NCBI RefSeq assembly: GCF_014874095.1
Contig: NZ_JADBEB010000001.1
Coordinates: 7,936,001 to 8,000,000, forward strand
Reading direction: 5' to 3'
Source: Plantactinospora soyae
Lineage (GTDB): Bacteria; Actinomycetota; Actinomycetes; Mycobacteriales; Micromonosporaceae
Length of the DNA stretch: 64,000 nucleotides
Under the pieces are notes generated by a model. It saw nothing but the letters and a program-made list of their open reading frames with translations, had not been told where the DNA came from and did no database searches. Shown here piece after piece: positions 1-10,243 of the stretch (the first letter of the stretch is position 1; each line of letters starts with the position of its first letter). The translations under genes and the position numbers were made by a program.

Positions 1-224
1 AGAACGCGGCCCCGCACGGCGTGCCGCGCGGCCAGCCGGGTGCTCTCGCCGGTGCCGCAGCCGATGTCGACGACGTGGTCCCCTGGTCCGATCTCGGCGG
101 CGGTGAGCAACGCCGTGGTGAGCGCGCTGTTCACGGCGTTGTCGCGCCCGCTCTGCTCGGCCCAGTGGGCCCCTTCGGGGCCGTTCCACGCCGTGGCCTG
201 CTGGGTGTTGACGATGTGTGTCAC
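1..224 (-). CDS. Class I SAM-dependent methyltransferase, N-terminal part (runs off the left edge)
   Basis: Only about the first 74 codons are present; the gene continues past base 1. The start is a GTG at 222-224 with a GAGGAG ribosome binding site just upstream, overlapping the stop of the preceding gene. Around residue 50 is the SAM-binding motif I, VDIGCGTGES, preceded by an N-terminal stretch (WNGPEGAHWAEQ) typical of small-molecule SAM methyltransferases in actinobacteria. It lies 13 bases downstream of a second methyltransferase in the same direction, so the two are probably co-transcribed. The substrate cannot be told. Confidence 0.8.
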   Translation of the reverse strand, partial: MTHIVNTQQATAWNGPEGAHWAEQSGRDNAVNSALTTALLTAAEIGPGDHVVDIGCGTGESTRLAARHAVRGRV

Positions 225-237
225 GTCGGTCCTCTCC

Positions 238-1008
238 TCACTGCCGGGGTTGGCCGAGCAGGCGCAGGCCGACGGCGGCGAGCCCGCCGTCGGCGATCCG
301 CAGCCGCTCGATGTGGCTGAGCGCGGTGAACACCGGTACGCCGAGCCGGTCGTCGATGAGCCGATAACCGAGATAGCGGTACAGGTACGGCACCCGGGTC
401 ACCGTGCGGATGTCGAAGACCTCGGCAACCGCCCCGATCACCCTGGTGCCGGGATGCAGGCGGAGTTCGTCGCGGTGCCGGCTGACCCATCGCGGGTAGG
501 GGGCGCCGGACGGATCGTCGCCCGTGCCGGGCGTGAGCCGCCCGCTGCGGGTGAGCACGGTCGCCATGTCGTAGAACCAGGAGGCGGTGGCGACGTCGGC
601 CCGCTCCCAGGCGAACTCGTCGACCACCAGGATCCCGCCGGGGCGCAGCAGGGCCCGCGCCCGTTCGACGGCGGCGGCGAGGTCGGTCATGTGGTGCAGC
701 GACAGCGAGAACAGCACGGCGTCGAACGGATCGTCCTCGTACCGTGAGATGTCGGCCTCGACCGCGTCGACGCCGAGACCGCTGGCCGCGGTCACCGCTT
801 CGGGGTCGGTGTCCACCGCGGTCACCGCGTAGCCGGCGCGGCCGAGCGCGAGCGCGAGGTGGCCGGGCCCGCATCCCGCGTCGAGGATCCGGGCCGGCGC
901 CGGTGGCAGCCAGTCGGCCAGGAACGCCAGTTGGTCGGGCACCTGGGCCGCCCTGACGGCGGTCGCGGCGTCCGGACCGGTGTGCCGGTCCGTCTCTGTT
1001 GGATTCAC
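238..1008 (-). CDS. Class I SAM-dependent methyltransferase
   Basis: A 256-residue protein with a Rossmann-type methyltransferase core. Motif I is ILDAGCGPGHLALALG near residues 41-56, followed by the acidic residue of motif II in AVDTDPEA. VLFSLSLHHMTD is the motif IV region and LLRPGGILVVDEF is the post-IV strand. This is the UbiE/Methyltransf_11-like layout for small substrates. It starts an apparent two-gene operon with the truncated methyltransferase 13 bases downstream and is divergent from a LysR-type regulator 70 bases away, which is a natural candidate for its control. The substrate is unknown. Confidence 0.85.
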   Translation of the reverse strand: MNPTETDRHTGPDAATAVRAAQVPDQLAFLADWLPPAPARILDAGCGPGHLALALGRAGYAVTAVDTDPEAVTAASGLGVDAVEADISRYEDDPFDAVLFSLSLHHMTDLAAAVERARALLRPGGILVVDEFAWERADVATASWFYDMATVLTRSGRLTPGTGDDPSGAPYPRWVSRHRDELRLHPGTRVIGAVAEVFDIRTVTRVPYLYRYLGYRLIDDRLGVPVFTALSHIERLRIADGGLAAVGLRLLGQPRQ

Positions 1009-1040
1009 CGGTCAAGCCTCGGCCGGTGCTGGTATGAGCA

Positions 1041-1072
1041 CAACTGCGGGTTGGTTGGGGATGGCATAACCT
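1041..1072. promoter_or_regulatory. Divergent promoter region with possible LysR box
   Basis: The 70-base gap between the methyltransferase and the LysR gene holds a short inverted repeat, CAAC-N5-GTTG (1041-1053), of the kind LysR-type proteins bind. It also holds TAACCT (1067-1072), which fits a TANNNT -10 box and ends 6 bases before the LysR ATG, so the LysR mRNA may be leaderless. Both assignments are weak because the arms are only 4 bases long. Confidence 0.3.
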
Positions 1073-1078
1073 CGGCGC

Positions 1079-2026
1079 ATGTTGGACACCTGGTCGTTGC
1101 AGGTCCTCGTCGCCGTGGCCGAGCACGGCTCGTTCTCCGGCGCGGCCACGGCGCTCTCGCTGACCCAGCCGGCCGTCTCCCGTCAGATCGCAGGTCTCGA
1201 GCGGCGGTTGGGGCTTCGGCTGTTCAGCAGGGTGCCCCGTGGCGTCCGACCGACCCCGGCCGGAGCGGTCGCCGTCGAACTCGCGCGGGACACCCTGGCC
1301 CGGCTCCGGACCCTGGAGGCCAGGCTGGCGTCCTTCGCCCAACTGGAGTCGGGCGAGCTGCGTCTGGCGGCCTTTCCGAGCGCCAACACCTTCCTCGTGC
1401 CCGAGGCCATCCGCCGGTTCGGCGAGCTCCATCCCGGCGTCACACTCAGCCTGCGGCAGACCGACCAGGCGACGCTCGTGACGGCGGTCCGGGACGGACG
1501 GATCGATCTGGCCCTGGTCACCGACTGGCACCTGTACGGGGATCCGCAGCAGGCCAAGAACGCCCCGACCGACGCCGACCTGCCCCGGGTGACGGTCGAC
1601 GGCGTCGAACTGGTACCGCTGCTCGACGAGGAACTGCAGGTCGCGCTCCCCACCCGGCACCGGCTCGCCCGGCAACGCCGGGTACGGCTGGCGGACCTGA
1701 GCGGCGAAACCTGGATCGAGGGCGGGCATCCCGACTGTCTCGGCCCGATCGCCCCGCTCGCCGAGGCGCTCGGCGGCGCGCCACGGATCGGATTCTGGTG
1801 CGACGACTGGAACGGCAAGCAGGCGCTCGTGGCGGCGGGCGTGGGCGTGACGCTCATGCCGACCCTGGCTCACCCGGCCCTGCGACGCGACGTGCTGGTC
1901 CGGCCCACCAGCCCGGCGCTGCCGACCCGCCGGCTGTACGCGGCGACAGCCGCACCGGCCTTCCGGGCCCCGGCGGTGACCGCGATGTTGGGGATCCTCA
2001 CCGAACTCGTGCTCCGCAGGCCGTGA
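1079..2026 (+). CDS. LysR family transcriptional regulator
   Basis: A 315-residue LysR-type regulator. The N-terminal winged helix-turn-helix (about residues 1-60) has the family signature GSFSGAATALSLTQPAVSRQ followed by GLRLFSR. The rest is the periplasmic-binding-like effector domain (about 90-300). Length matches the family. The ATG has no clear ribosome binding site and may be leaderless. It points away from the two methyltransferase genes on its left, the usual arrangement for a LysR regulator and its target. The iolD gene on its right is convergent, so it is a less likely target. Confidence 0.9.
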   Translation: MLDTWSLQVLVAVAEHGSFSGAATALSLTQPAVSRQIAGLERRLGLRLFSRVPRGVRPTPAGAVAVELARDTLARLRTLEARLASFAQLESGELRLAAFPSANTFLVPEAIRRFGELHPGVTLSLRQTDQATLVTAVRDGRIDLALVTDWHLYGDPQQAKNAPTDADLPRVTVDGVELVPLLDEELQVALPTRHRLARQRRVRLADLSGETWIEGGHPDCLGPIAPLAEALGGAPRIGFWCDDWNGKQALVAAGVGVTLMPTLAHPALRRDVLVRPTSPALPTRRLYAATAAPAFRAPAVTAMLGILTELVLRRP

Positions 2027-2093
2027 CCGGCCGCCGCGCGGCTACCCGTCGAGGCGGCCCGTCAGGAGGGTTCCGGCCGGTGCCCGATGCCGC

Positions 2094-3973
<1,880 letters not shown>

Positions 3974-3977
<4 letters not shown>

Positions 3978-4843
3978 CCCTGCTCCCTCCGACCGTGCGG
4001 GCTGGCCGAGCTGGTCGAGCCCGCCGGGCTCGGCCCGAACGGCAGCCTCGGATCGACGGGCTGGTCCGCCCAGGTGCCGCGGATCCAGCCGTGCGCGGGG
4101 TCGTCGCAGACCAGCCAGGCGCGTTGGTCGGCCGGACCGGCCATCACGTTGAGGTAGTACAGGTCGTAGCCGGGCGCGGCCATCGACGGACCGTGCCAAC
4201 CGCGCGGCACGAGCACCACGTCACCGCCGCGCACCTCGGCCAGTACGTCGATGTCGTCGGCGTAGAGCCGCTGGTATGCCATGCCACCCCGGGCCACCTC
4301 GAAGTAGTAGATCTCTTCGAGCACCGACTCGCCCGGACGGTCCTCGTCGTGCTTGTGCGGCGGGTACGACGACCAGTTGCCGGCCGGGGTCAGCACCTCA
4401 CAGGCGATGAGCCGGTCGGCGGCCGGGAACGCGTCCGGGGTGCCGAAGTTGTTGACCTGACGGGAGCAGTTGCCGGCCCCGCGCAACTCGACCGGCACCC
4501 GCTCCCTCGGCACGTACGCCGGTGCCAGGCGGCGACGGGCCCGGGCCGTGGGGACGGCGAACCGGCCGCCGGCCGCGCTCGACACGGTGACGGTGGTGTC
4601 CCGGGGCGCGTACGCGAAGTCGGTGACGCCCGCGAAGACGCCGGGCCGGCCCGCCAACTCGGCGGTGAACCCGTCGCACCGCACGGTGCAGGCGCCGGAG
4701 AGCGGCACGACGAAGACCTCGTCCGCACCCGTGGCGAACCGGTGCGTGCCGCCGGCCGGCAAATCGAGGATCCGCAGCCCCGAGTACGCCCAACCGGCCG
4801 ACTCCGGTCCGACGTCCTTGCACTGCGGGAGGTGGTACGTCAC
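3974..4843 (-). CDS. iolB: 5-deoxy-glucuronate isomerase (IolB)
   Basis: A 289-residue bicupin that isomerises 5-deoxy-glucuronate to 5-dehydro-2-deoxy-gluconate, the step after IolD. Recognised from the family stretches GNWSSYPPHKHDEDRP (a cupin metal site with two His), YYFEVARGGMAYQRLY and the C-terminal VPRGWHGPSMAAPGYDLYYLN. Length is normal. It overlaps the neighbouring iolD and the upstream aldolase gene by 4 bases each, so the three are translationally coupled. Confidence 0.93.
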
Positions 4844-5703
4844 AACAGGCTCACCGCCATGTCCACCGCTGCCGCCACGTCGTCGTCGGCCGGGTAGAGC
4901 AGTGACCGGCCGGCGACGATGCCCTTGACCGTCGGCAGCCGCAACGCCTTCTGCCAGCCGTCGAACGCCGCGTCCCGGTCGGCCGGCACCTCGCCGCCGA
5001 GCAGGAGTGCGGGCAGCGTCGACGCGGCCATCACCCGATCCATCTCCGGCACGACCGGGACCTTCAGCCAGGTGTACGCCGACGTGCCGCCCAGCCCGGA
5101 CGCGACCGCGACCGCCCGGGTCATCGCGTCGGGGGTCAGGTCGTTGCGGAGCCGCCCGTCGATCCGGTGCGACATGAACGGCTCCACCATCGCCATCACC
5201 CGGCGCGCGGCGAGCGCCTCGACCGCCTTGGCGCAGGATTCCATCGTGGAGACGGTGGCCGGATCGTGCGGATCGATGCGCAGCAGCATTTTGCCGCCGT
5301 CAAAACCCATCGCGGCGATCGCCTCGGCCGTGTACCCGGTGAACCGGTCGTCCAGCTCGAAAACCGTGTCGACGAGCCCGCCCCGGTTCATCGACCCGAT
5401 CACCACCTTGCCCTCCAGCGCGCCGAGCAGCAGCAGGTCCTCGAGCACGTCGGCGGTGCCGAGCACGCCGTCGACGCCGGGCCGGGCGAGCGCCGTGCAG
5501 AGCCGCTCCAGCAGGTCGGCCCGGTCGGCCATGGCCAGCGGCCGGCTGCCGGCCCGCAGCGCACCGCGCGCGGGATGATCGGCCGCGACGAGCATCAGCC
5601 GCCCGCCGATGCTTCCCCGCCGACGGCGGGACGCCGCCTCCACGATCGCCTGCGGCCGGTGTGCACGGGTCTGGACTATCTCCGCGAGGTGGTCAGCGAA
5701 CAT
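4840..5703 (-). CDS. Cgl0159-family (beta/alpha)8 aldolase of the inositol pathway
   Basis: A 287-residue TIM-barrel protein of the class I aldolase type found in actinobacterial inositol operons and usually named the Cgl0159 family. Visible stretches include LMLVAADHPARGAL, GVLGTADVLEDLLLLGAL, GFDGGKMLLRIDP and WLKVPVVPEMDRVM; one of the lysines in the last two is probably the Schiff-base residue. By position it may do the final IolJ-like cleavage of 2-deoxy-5-keto-gluconate 6-phosphate, but that is inference. It is the first gene of the operon, starting at an ATG with GGGAG upstream. The kinase IolC and the IolE and IolG genes are not in this window. Confidence 0.8.
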   Translation of the reverse strand: MFADHLAEIVQTRAHRPQAIVEAASRRRRGSIGGRLMLVAADHPARGALRAGSRPLAMADRADLLERLCTALARPGVDGVLGTADVLEDLLLLGALEGKVVIGSMNRGGLVDTVFELDDRFTGYTAEAIAAMGFDGGKMLLRIDPHDPATVSTMESCAKAVEALAARRVMAMVEPFMSHRIDGRLRNDLTPDAMTRAVAVASGLGGTSAYTWLKVPVVPEMDRVMAASTLPALLLGGEVPADRDAAFDGWQKALRLPTVKGIVAGRSLLYPADDDVAAAVDMAVSLL

Positions 5704-5820
5704 CGGAACTCCCAGTGGTCTCCGCCGCGACCCCGGCCCACGGTCAGCACCTCGAACGTCATGCCAGCCCGAGCTTCGAGAAGGTGGCGACCGTCCTACG
5801 CGCCACCCTCACCGTCGGCC

Positions 5821-5849
5821 AAACGTTTGTCAAGACATGAGAATGTCTT
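5821..5849. promoter_or_regulatory. Two palindromes upstream of the inositol operon
   Basis: The 446-base gap 5704-6149 has no convincing gene. Within it, AAACGTTT (5821-5828) is a perfect 8-base palindrome with the central ACGT of LacI/GntR-type operators. Four bases further lies AAGACAT-GAGA-ATGTCTT (5832-5849), a perfect 7-base inverted repeat. They sit about 120-145 bases upstream of the aldolase start, in an A/T-richer patch than the surroundings, so they are good candidates for the operator of the inositol operon. The regulator is not in the window. Confidence 0.45.
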
Positions 5850-6149
5850 CAGCTCGGCCGCCCATCGGATCAGCACACTGGGTGGCCGTCTCTACGCGGC
5901 GGCCCGACCCGGACGCCGGTGGTCGACCCGCGCGCCACCGCGTCCGGGCGGTTTCTGCGCCGCGTCGACGCTCCTGGCGGTGGCCGCCGCCCGGAGAATC
6001 CGGACGTTTCTCGACCCGGCGCTACCGCCAGTCCGCCGACGCAGTCGCGCCGCCGGGTACGTGCGTGGCGTAGCCGGTACGGAGAGCTGTATGCTGCCCG
6101 CGATGACTACCTCCCTCACCAGATCGGGGGTCCTGTCCACAAACGGTGA

Positions 6150-7529
6150 GTGCTGATGCACTCCTGGACTGTGAACGGGAATTCCCGGCTTTCCTTCTGG
6201 CCGCACGTGCGCGAGTTCGCCGTGCCGCCGTCCATGATCGAGTCTGCGACCGCCCGCCGTGCCGCCGGAGACTGGGCGGGGGCCTGCGCCGCCGCACGCG
6301 TCGACATCGATCTGAATCTACGATCCGTGGCCCGCACCCACGGCCAGGAGTTCGCCTCCGGCGTCCGGACCGATCTCCGCCATCTGGCACCTGACCTGCT
6401 GCGCTGGCACATGCCGAGGATCGCCCCGGACGGGCTGCTGCGCCCCGGCCTGACCATCTCCCTGGCCCGGTACCACCCGGCGGGACAGCTGGGCAGCAAC
6501 GCGGTGCACCTCGTGGCGCGGACGCCACCGGCCTGGGCCGATGCCGGTCAGCGGATCAGCCTCACCCTCTGGGACGGGACTGGATCCAGGACCGCGCCCG
6601 GCCCGCATCCGCATCCCCGTCCCGACCGACGGTTCCGGTTCGACCTGCACCGCCACCTGTGGGACGTACGCAGGGCCGGTGAACTGTGGGTACGGTCCGG
6701 GGCGGACCGATCGCCCGCCGATGGCCGTACCGCTGCCGACCAGGATCCGTGGGAGGCCCGGGGCTGCGCCGTGGACCGCTGGGCGGCCGAGGCGGAGCTA
6801 CTGCTCCGGGCGGACGGACGGGCGGGCGGACCCGTGGCCGTACGGCTCGGGTCCCGACAACGGCTGGTACTGGAGCTGGCGGCGGACCCGGACGCTGGTA
6901 CGGCGCCCGGGCTACGGATCACCACGGCATCGGGCCGGGGCGGCGCCGAGCTGCCGGTGCTGCCCGACGCGGCGACCTGGGTGCTGCCCGACCTGGCGTT
7001 GCTCCGCGCCGGGCTGATCGAGGCCGACCGGCTGCACCCCCTCGTCGCGTCGGCACTCGTCCGGGGCCGTCCACCGGACATCCCACTGGGCATCCCGGAA
7101 GCCGGAGCCGGTCAGCGCTTCGTCGAATGCCGTGGCGTCCAGCACCGGATCGGCCTCGTGAACGGGACCCTGGTCCCGTTGGACCACGACCCGACCGAGA
7201 TCCACCGCGAGGAGCTGCTGGCCGCGCTGACCGGCACCCCACTGCCGTGCCTACAGGCGATCGACGAGGCGCACCGCCGCCCGGAGTGCCTCGTCGACGT
7301 CCGCGCACGCCTGGACCACGGCGACACCGCCGGTGCCCTGGCCGCCGTCGAGGAACTCCTCGGACCCGAGGCGCTGCTGCGCAACGGCGCGCTGCGGGAC
7401 GCCCTGGAGACGGCGGCGCAGCGACGGGTCACGCACGGGCTGTTCCGGGCCGGACTGGCCGGGAACGGGGCGGGGCCGGCCAGCCGGTCCGGCCCCCGCG
7501 CACGCCGTCGCCGCATGAACGCCCGCTGA
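6150..7529 (+). CDS. Conserved hypothetical protein, first gene of the MoxR/VWA operon
   Basis: A 459-residue soluble protein with no signal peptide, membrane segment or catalytic motif that I recognise. It is rich in W, R and A. Its N-terminal part (VPPSMIESATARRAAGDWAG) and C-terminal helical part (LLAALTGTPLPCLQAIDEAH) look like a helical scaffold. The start is either GTG 6150 or, two codons later, ATG 6156; neither has a strong ribosome binding site. It precedes a MoxR-type ATPase and a metallopeptidase/VWA-like protein in the same direction, so I infer it is the substrate, adaptor or inhibitor protein of that module. Confidence 0.7.
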   Translation: MLMHSWTVNGNSRLSFWPHVREFAVPPSMIESATARRAAGDWAGACAAARVDIDLNLRSVARTHGQEFASGVRTDLRHLAPDLLRWHMPRIAPDGLLRPGLTISLARYHPAGQLGSNAVHLVARTPPAWADAGQRISLTLWDGTGSRTAPGPHPHPRPDRRFRFDLHRHLWDVRRAGELWVRSGADRSPADGRTAADQDPWEARGCAVDRWAAEAELLLRADGRAGGPVAVRLGSRQRLVLELAADPDAGTAPGLRITTASGRGGAELPVLPDAATWVLPDLALLRAGLIEADRLHPLVASALVRGRPPDIPLGIPEAGAGQRFVECRGVQHRIGLVNGTLVPLDHDPTEIHREELLAALTGTPLPCLQAIDEAHRRPECLVDVRARLDHGDTAGALAAVEELLGPEALLRNGALRDALETAAQRRVTHGLFRAGLAGNGAGPASRSGPRARRRRMNAR

Positions 7530-7620
7530 CCGACCCGGCACCTTTCTCTCCGCTGCCGCCTCCGGATCCGAGGGCGGCACCACGCGGTACGGCCCCGGCC
7601 GGCCCCGAGTCGAACCCCAG

Positions 7621-8907
7621 GTGATGAAGATGCTCACGTCCGTTTCGCCCGTGTCCCCGTCCACCACCGCAGCCGGGCTGTCCGCCGGCCCGGTCCAGCT
7701 TCCCCGGCTCGACGTCGCCGCCGACCTGCTCGCCCTCCTGCACGACACCGCCACCGAGCCGCGCCCCGACACGCAGTTGGAGGCGCTGACCCTCGCCGTC
7801 GCCGCCGATCTGCCGGTGCTGCTCTGGGGAGAGCCGGGGATCGGCAAGACTGCGGCCCTGACCCAACTCGCCGCGGCCCTCGACCTGCCGCTGACCACGG
7901 TGATCGCCAGCGTGCACGAGCCGTCCGACTTCTCCGGCCTGCCCGTGGTCGGCGACGACCCCGCCGTACAGGGCGTTCCGATGGCCCCGCCGGACTGGGC
8001 CGTACGCCTGGTGCGGGCCGGCCGAGGACTGCTCTTCCTGGACGAGCTGTCCACCGCACCGCCGGCCGTCCAGGCCGCCCTGCTCCGCCTCGTGCTCGAG
8101 CGGCGGGTCGGCGCCCTGCGCCTGCCGGCCGGAGTCCGGATCGTGGCCGCCGCCAATCCACGGTCCTCGGCGGCCGACGGATGGGAACTCAGCCCACCCC
8201 TGGCCAACCGCTTCGTCCACCTGCAGTGGACGTACGACCACGATGTCGTGGTACGTGGCCTCGGCGGGACCTGGCCCCGTGCATCGCTGCCGTGGCTCGA
8301 CCCGGACCGGTTGACCGGGGCCGTGACCCTCGCCCGTCGTGCGGTCTGCGGGCTCCTCGCCGCCCGCCCCGGACTCGTCCACCAACTGCCGAGCAACGAG
8401 GCCCGACGGGGCGGCGCCTGGCCGTCCCCGCGCAGTTGGGAGATGACCCTGCGGCTGCTCGCCTTCGCCACCGCCGCCGGCACCTCGCGGGAGGTCCTGT
8501 CCATGCTGGTCAGGGGCACGGTCGGGGACGGCCCCGGACTGGAACTGCTGGCCAGCATGGACCGGATGGACCTGCCGGACCCCGAGGTGCTGCTCGCCGA
8601 CCCGGCGGCAGCCGACCTGCCGGAGCGGGGTGACCTGCGGCAGGCCGTACTCGACGGGGTGGTGGAGGCGGTCCGCAATCGTCCGGAGAAGTTCCGTTGG
8701 GACGCGGCGTGGGCCGTACTGGTCCGGGCGCTGGAGACCGGGGCCCCGGACCTGGTGGTCGTACCCGCGTCCACGCTCGCCGCGCTGCGCCAGCCGGACT
8801 GGGACGTCCCGGCGTCGATCGAACTGCTCGCCGGGGCGGTGTCGCTGAGCCGGCGGGCGGACCGGGCCGCGGCGCGGATCGGAGCCGTCGCGGGGAGCGG
8901 CCGATGA
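7621..8907 (+). CDS. MoxR-type AAA+ ATPase
   Basis: A 428-residue AAA+ ATPase. Walker A is GEPGIGKT (residues 70-77), Walker B is GLLFLDELST (about 136-145), a sensor-1 Asn is in IVAAANP, and the arginine-finger region follows (PPLANRF). MoxR-family ATPases work as chaperones with von Willebrand A partners, and the next gene encodes such a partner, overlapping this stop by 4 bases. GTG 7621 or ATG 7624 could start it; AGG just upstream favours the ATG or the following one. The C-terminal 200 residues are helical and less conserved. Confidence 0.88.
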   Translation: MMKMLTSVSPVSPSTTAAGLSAGPVQLPRLDVAADLLALLHDTATEPRPDTQLEALTLAVAADLPVLLWGEPGIGKTAALTQLAAALDLPLTTVIASVHEPSDFSGLPVVGDDPAVQGVPMAPPDWAVRLVRAGRGLLFLDELSTAPPAVQAALLRLVLERRVGALRLPAGVRIVAAANPRSSAADGWELSPPLANRFVHLQWTYDHDVVVRGLGGTWPRASLPWLDPDRLTGAVTLARRAVCGLLAARPGLVHQLPSNEARRGGAWPSPRSWEMTLRLLAFATAAGTSREVLSMLVRGTVGDGPGLELLASMDRMDLPDPEVLLADPAAADLPERGDLRQAVLDGVVEAVRNRPEKFRWDAAWAVLVRALETGAPDLVVVPASTLAALRQPDWDVPASIELLAGAVSLSRRADRAAARIGAVAGSGR

Positions 8908-10163
8908 CGCCCGACGAGCCGGGGCGGTTGGACCTCGGGAAGGTCTTCGCCGCCCGACTGCACGCCGCCCGGGCCCGGCCCTACCTGGCCACCGCGCTGT
9001 TCGCACTGCATCCGGTGGAGTCGCGGCGGGTGCCGACGATGGCCGTGGACCGGCACTGGCGCTGCTACATCTCGCCGGCGTTCGTGGACCGGACCCCGGT
9101 GGAGGAACTGGCCGGGGTGTGGGTGCACGAGGTCTCCCACCTGCTGCGCGACCATCACGGGCGCGGCGACCGGGTCGCGCTGGAGCGCGGGCTGACCGGA
9201 CCGGGGGAACGGCTGCGGATGAACATCGCCGCGGACTGCGAGATCAACGACGACGCGTTCGGGGACGGGCTGGTCCGGCCCGAGGGTGCCGTCGACCCCC
9301 GACTCCTCGGGCTGCCCGAGGGTGAACTGATGGAGGACTACCTGCGCCAGTTCCGGCTCGGGCCACACACGCAGTCCCTGGTCTGGCTGGACTGCGGCAG
9401 TGGCGCCGACGGCCTGGATCGGGAGTGGGACCTGGGGCCGGACGGTGCGCACGGGCTCAGCACGCAGGAACGCGACGCGGTGCGGTTCCGGGTCGCGCAG
9501 GGCATCAACGCCCACCCGGGGAACACTCCGAAGGGCTGGCAACGGTGGGCGGAGGAGGCGTTCCATCCGCCGCAGCCGTGGCGGGAGCTGCTGGGCGCGG
9601 CCGTCCGCTCGGCGACATCCAGCCCCGGTGCGGGCGAGGACTACACGTACGGCCGGCCGTCGCGGCGGTCCGTCGCACTGCCCGGCGTCATCCTGCCGAG
9701 CCTGCGGCGCAGGCCGCCCCGGGTCGCCGTGGTCATCGACACCTCCGGGTCGGTCAGCGACGCCGAACTCGGCAGCGCACTCCTCGAGGTGACCGCGATC
9801 GGCCGCGCCGTGGGCGGCCGGCGTGACCTGGTCACCGTGCTCCCGTGCGACGCGGCGGCCCGGGTCGTGCACCCGCTGTGCCGCGCCGAGGGGATCCCGC
9901 TGCTGGGCGGCGGCGGAACGGACCTGCGTACCGGCTTTGCCAGAGCACTCCGGTCCCGGCCCCAGCCGGACGTGATCGTGGCCCTGACCGACGGGCAGAC
10001 GCCCTGGCCGGACGCGCGGCCACCGTGCCGGACGGTGGTGGGACTCTTCCCACGGCCGGGAAGGGCCCGGTCCTGGAACGAGAACAACCCCGACTACGTA
10101 CCGGACTCGCCACCCGAATGGGCCCGGGTGGTCGTCATCGGGACCGCGTCCACCGCCCGGTGA
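8904..10163 (+). CDS. DUF2201-type putative metallopeptidase with VWA-like domain
   Basis: A 419-residue protein whose ATG overlaps the MoxR stop (ATGA). The N-terminal half has a zinc-peptidase-like HEVSH (residues 75-79) followed by LLRDHH and by NIAADCEINDDAF, which may supply the third ligand. The C-terminal half has a VWA-like fold with a MIDAS-type DTSGSVSD, the later GGGGTDLRTGF and a VALTDGQTPWP strand. In this family the two domains together partner a MoxR ATPase. Peptidase activity is suggested by HExxH only. The substrate and process are unknown. Confidence 0.85.
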   Translation: MTPDEPGRLDLGKVFAARLHAARARPYLATALFALHPVESRRVPTMAVDRHWRCYISPAFVDRTPVEELAGVWVHEVSHLLRDHHGRGDRVALERGLTGPGERLRMNIAADCEINDDAFGDGLVRPEGAVDPRLLGLPEGELMEDYLRQFRLGPHTQSLVWLDCGSGADGLDREWDLGPDGAHGLSTQERDAVRFRVAQGINAHPGNTPKGWQRWAEEAFHPPQPWRELLGAAVRSATSSPGAGEDYTYGRPSRRSVALPGVILPSLRRRPPRVAVVIDTSGSVSDAELGSALLEVTAIGRAVGGRRDLVTVLPCDAAARVVHPLCRAEGIPLLGGGGTDLRTGFARALRSRPQPDVIVALTDGQTPWPDARPPCRTVVGLFPRPGRARSWNENNPDYVPDSPPEWARVVVIGTASTAR

Positions 10164-10243
10164 AGGCGGCCCCCGGGGGGCGGCAGGGACTGGCATGATC
10201 GTCGATTGTCAGCTGTCGGTGTCACTCGTGCCCGGAGGCGGAA

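Noticed and set aside
5704-6149. Possible small gene between the inositol operon and the MoxR operon.
   Set aside because: Open frames there are Arg/Pro-rich with no ribosome binding site; the region looks regulatory.
7251-10196. Very long open frame on the minus strand opposite the MoxR/VWA genes.
   Set aside because: High GC leaves antisense frames open; its translation is low-complexity Arg/Gly/Pro with no motif, and the plus-strand genes are well supported.
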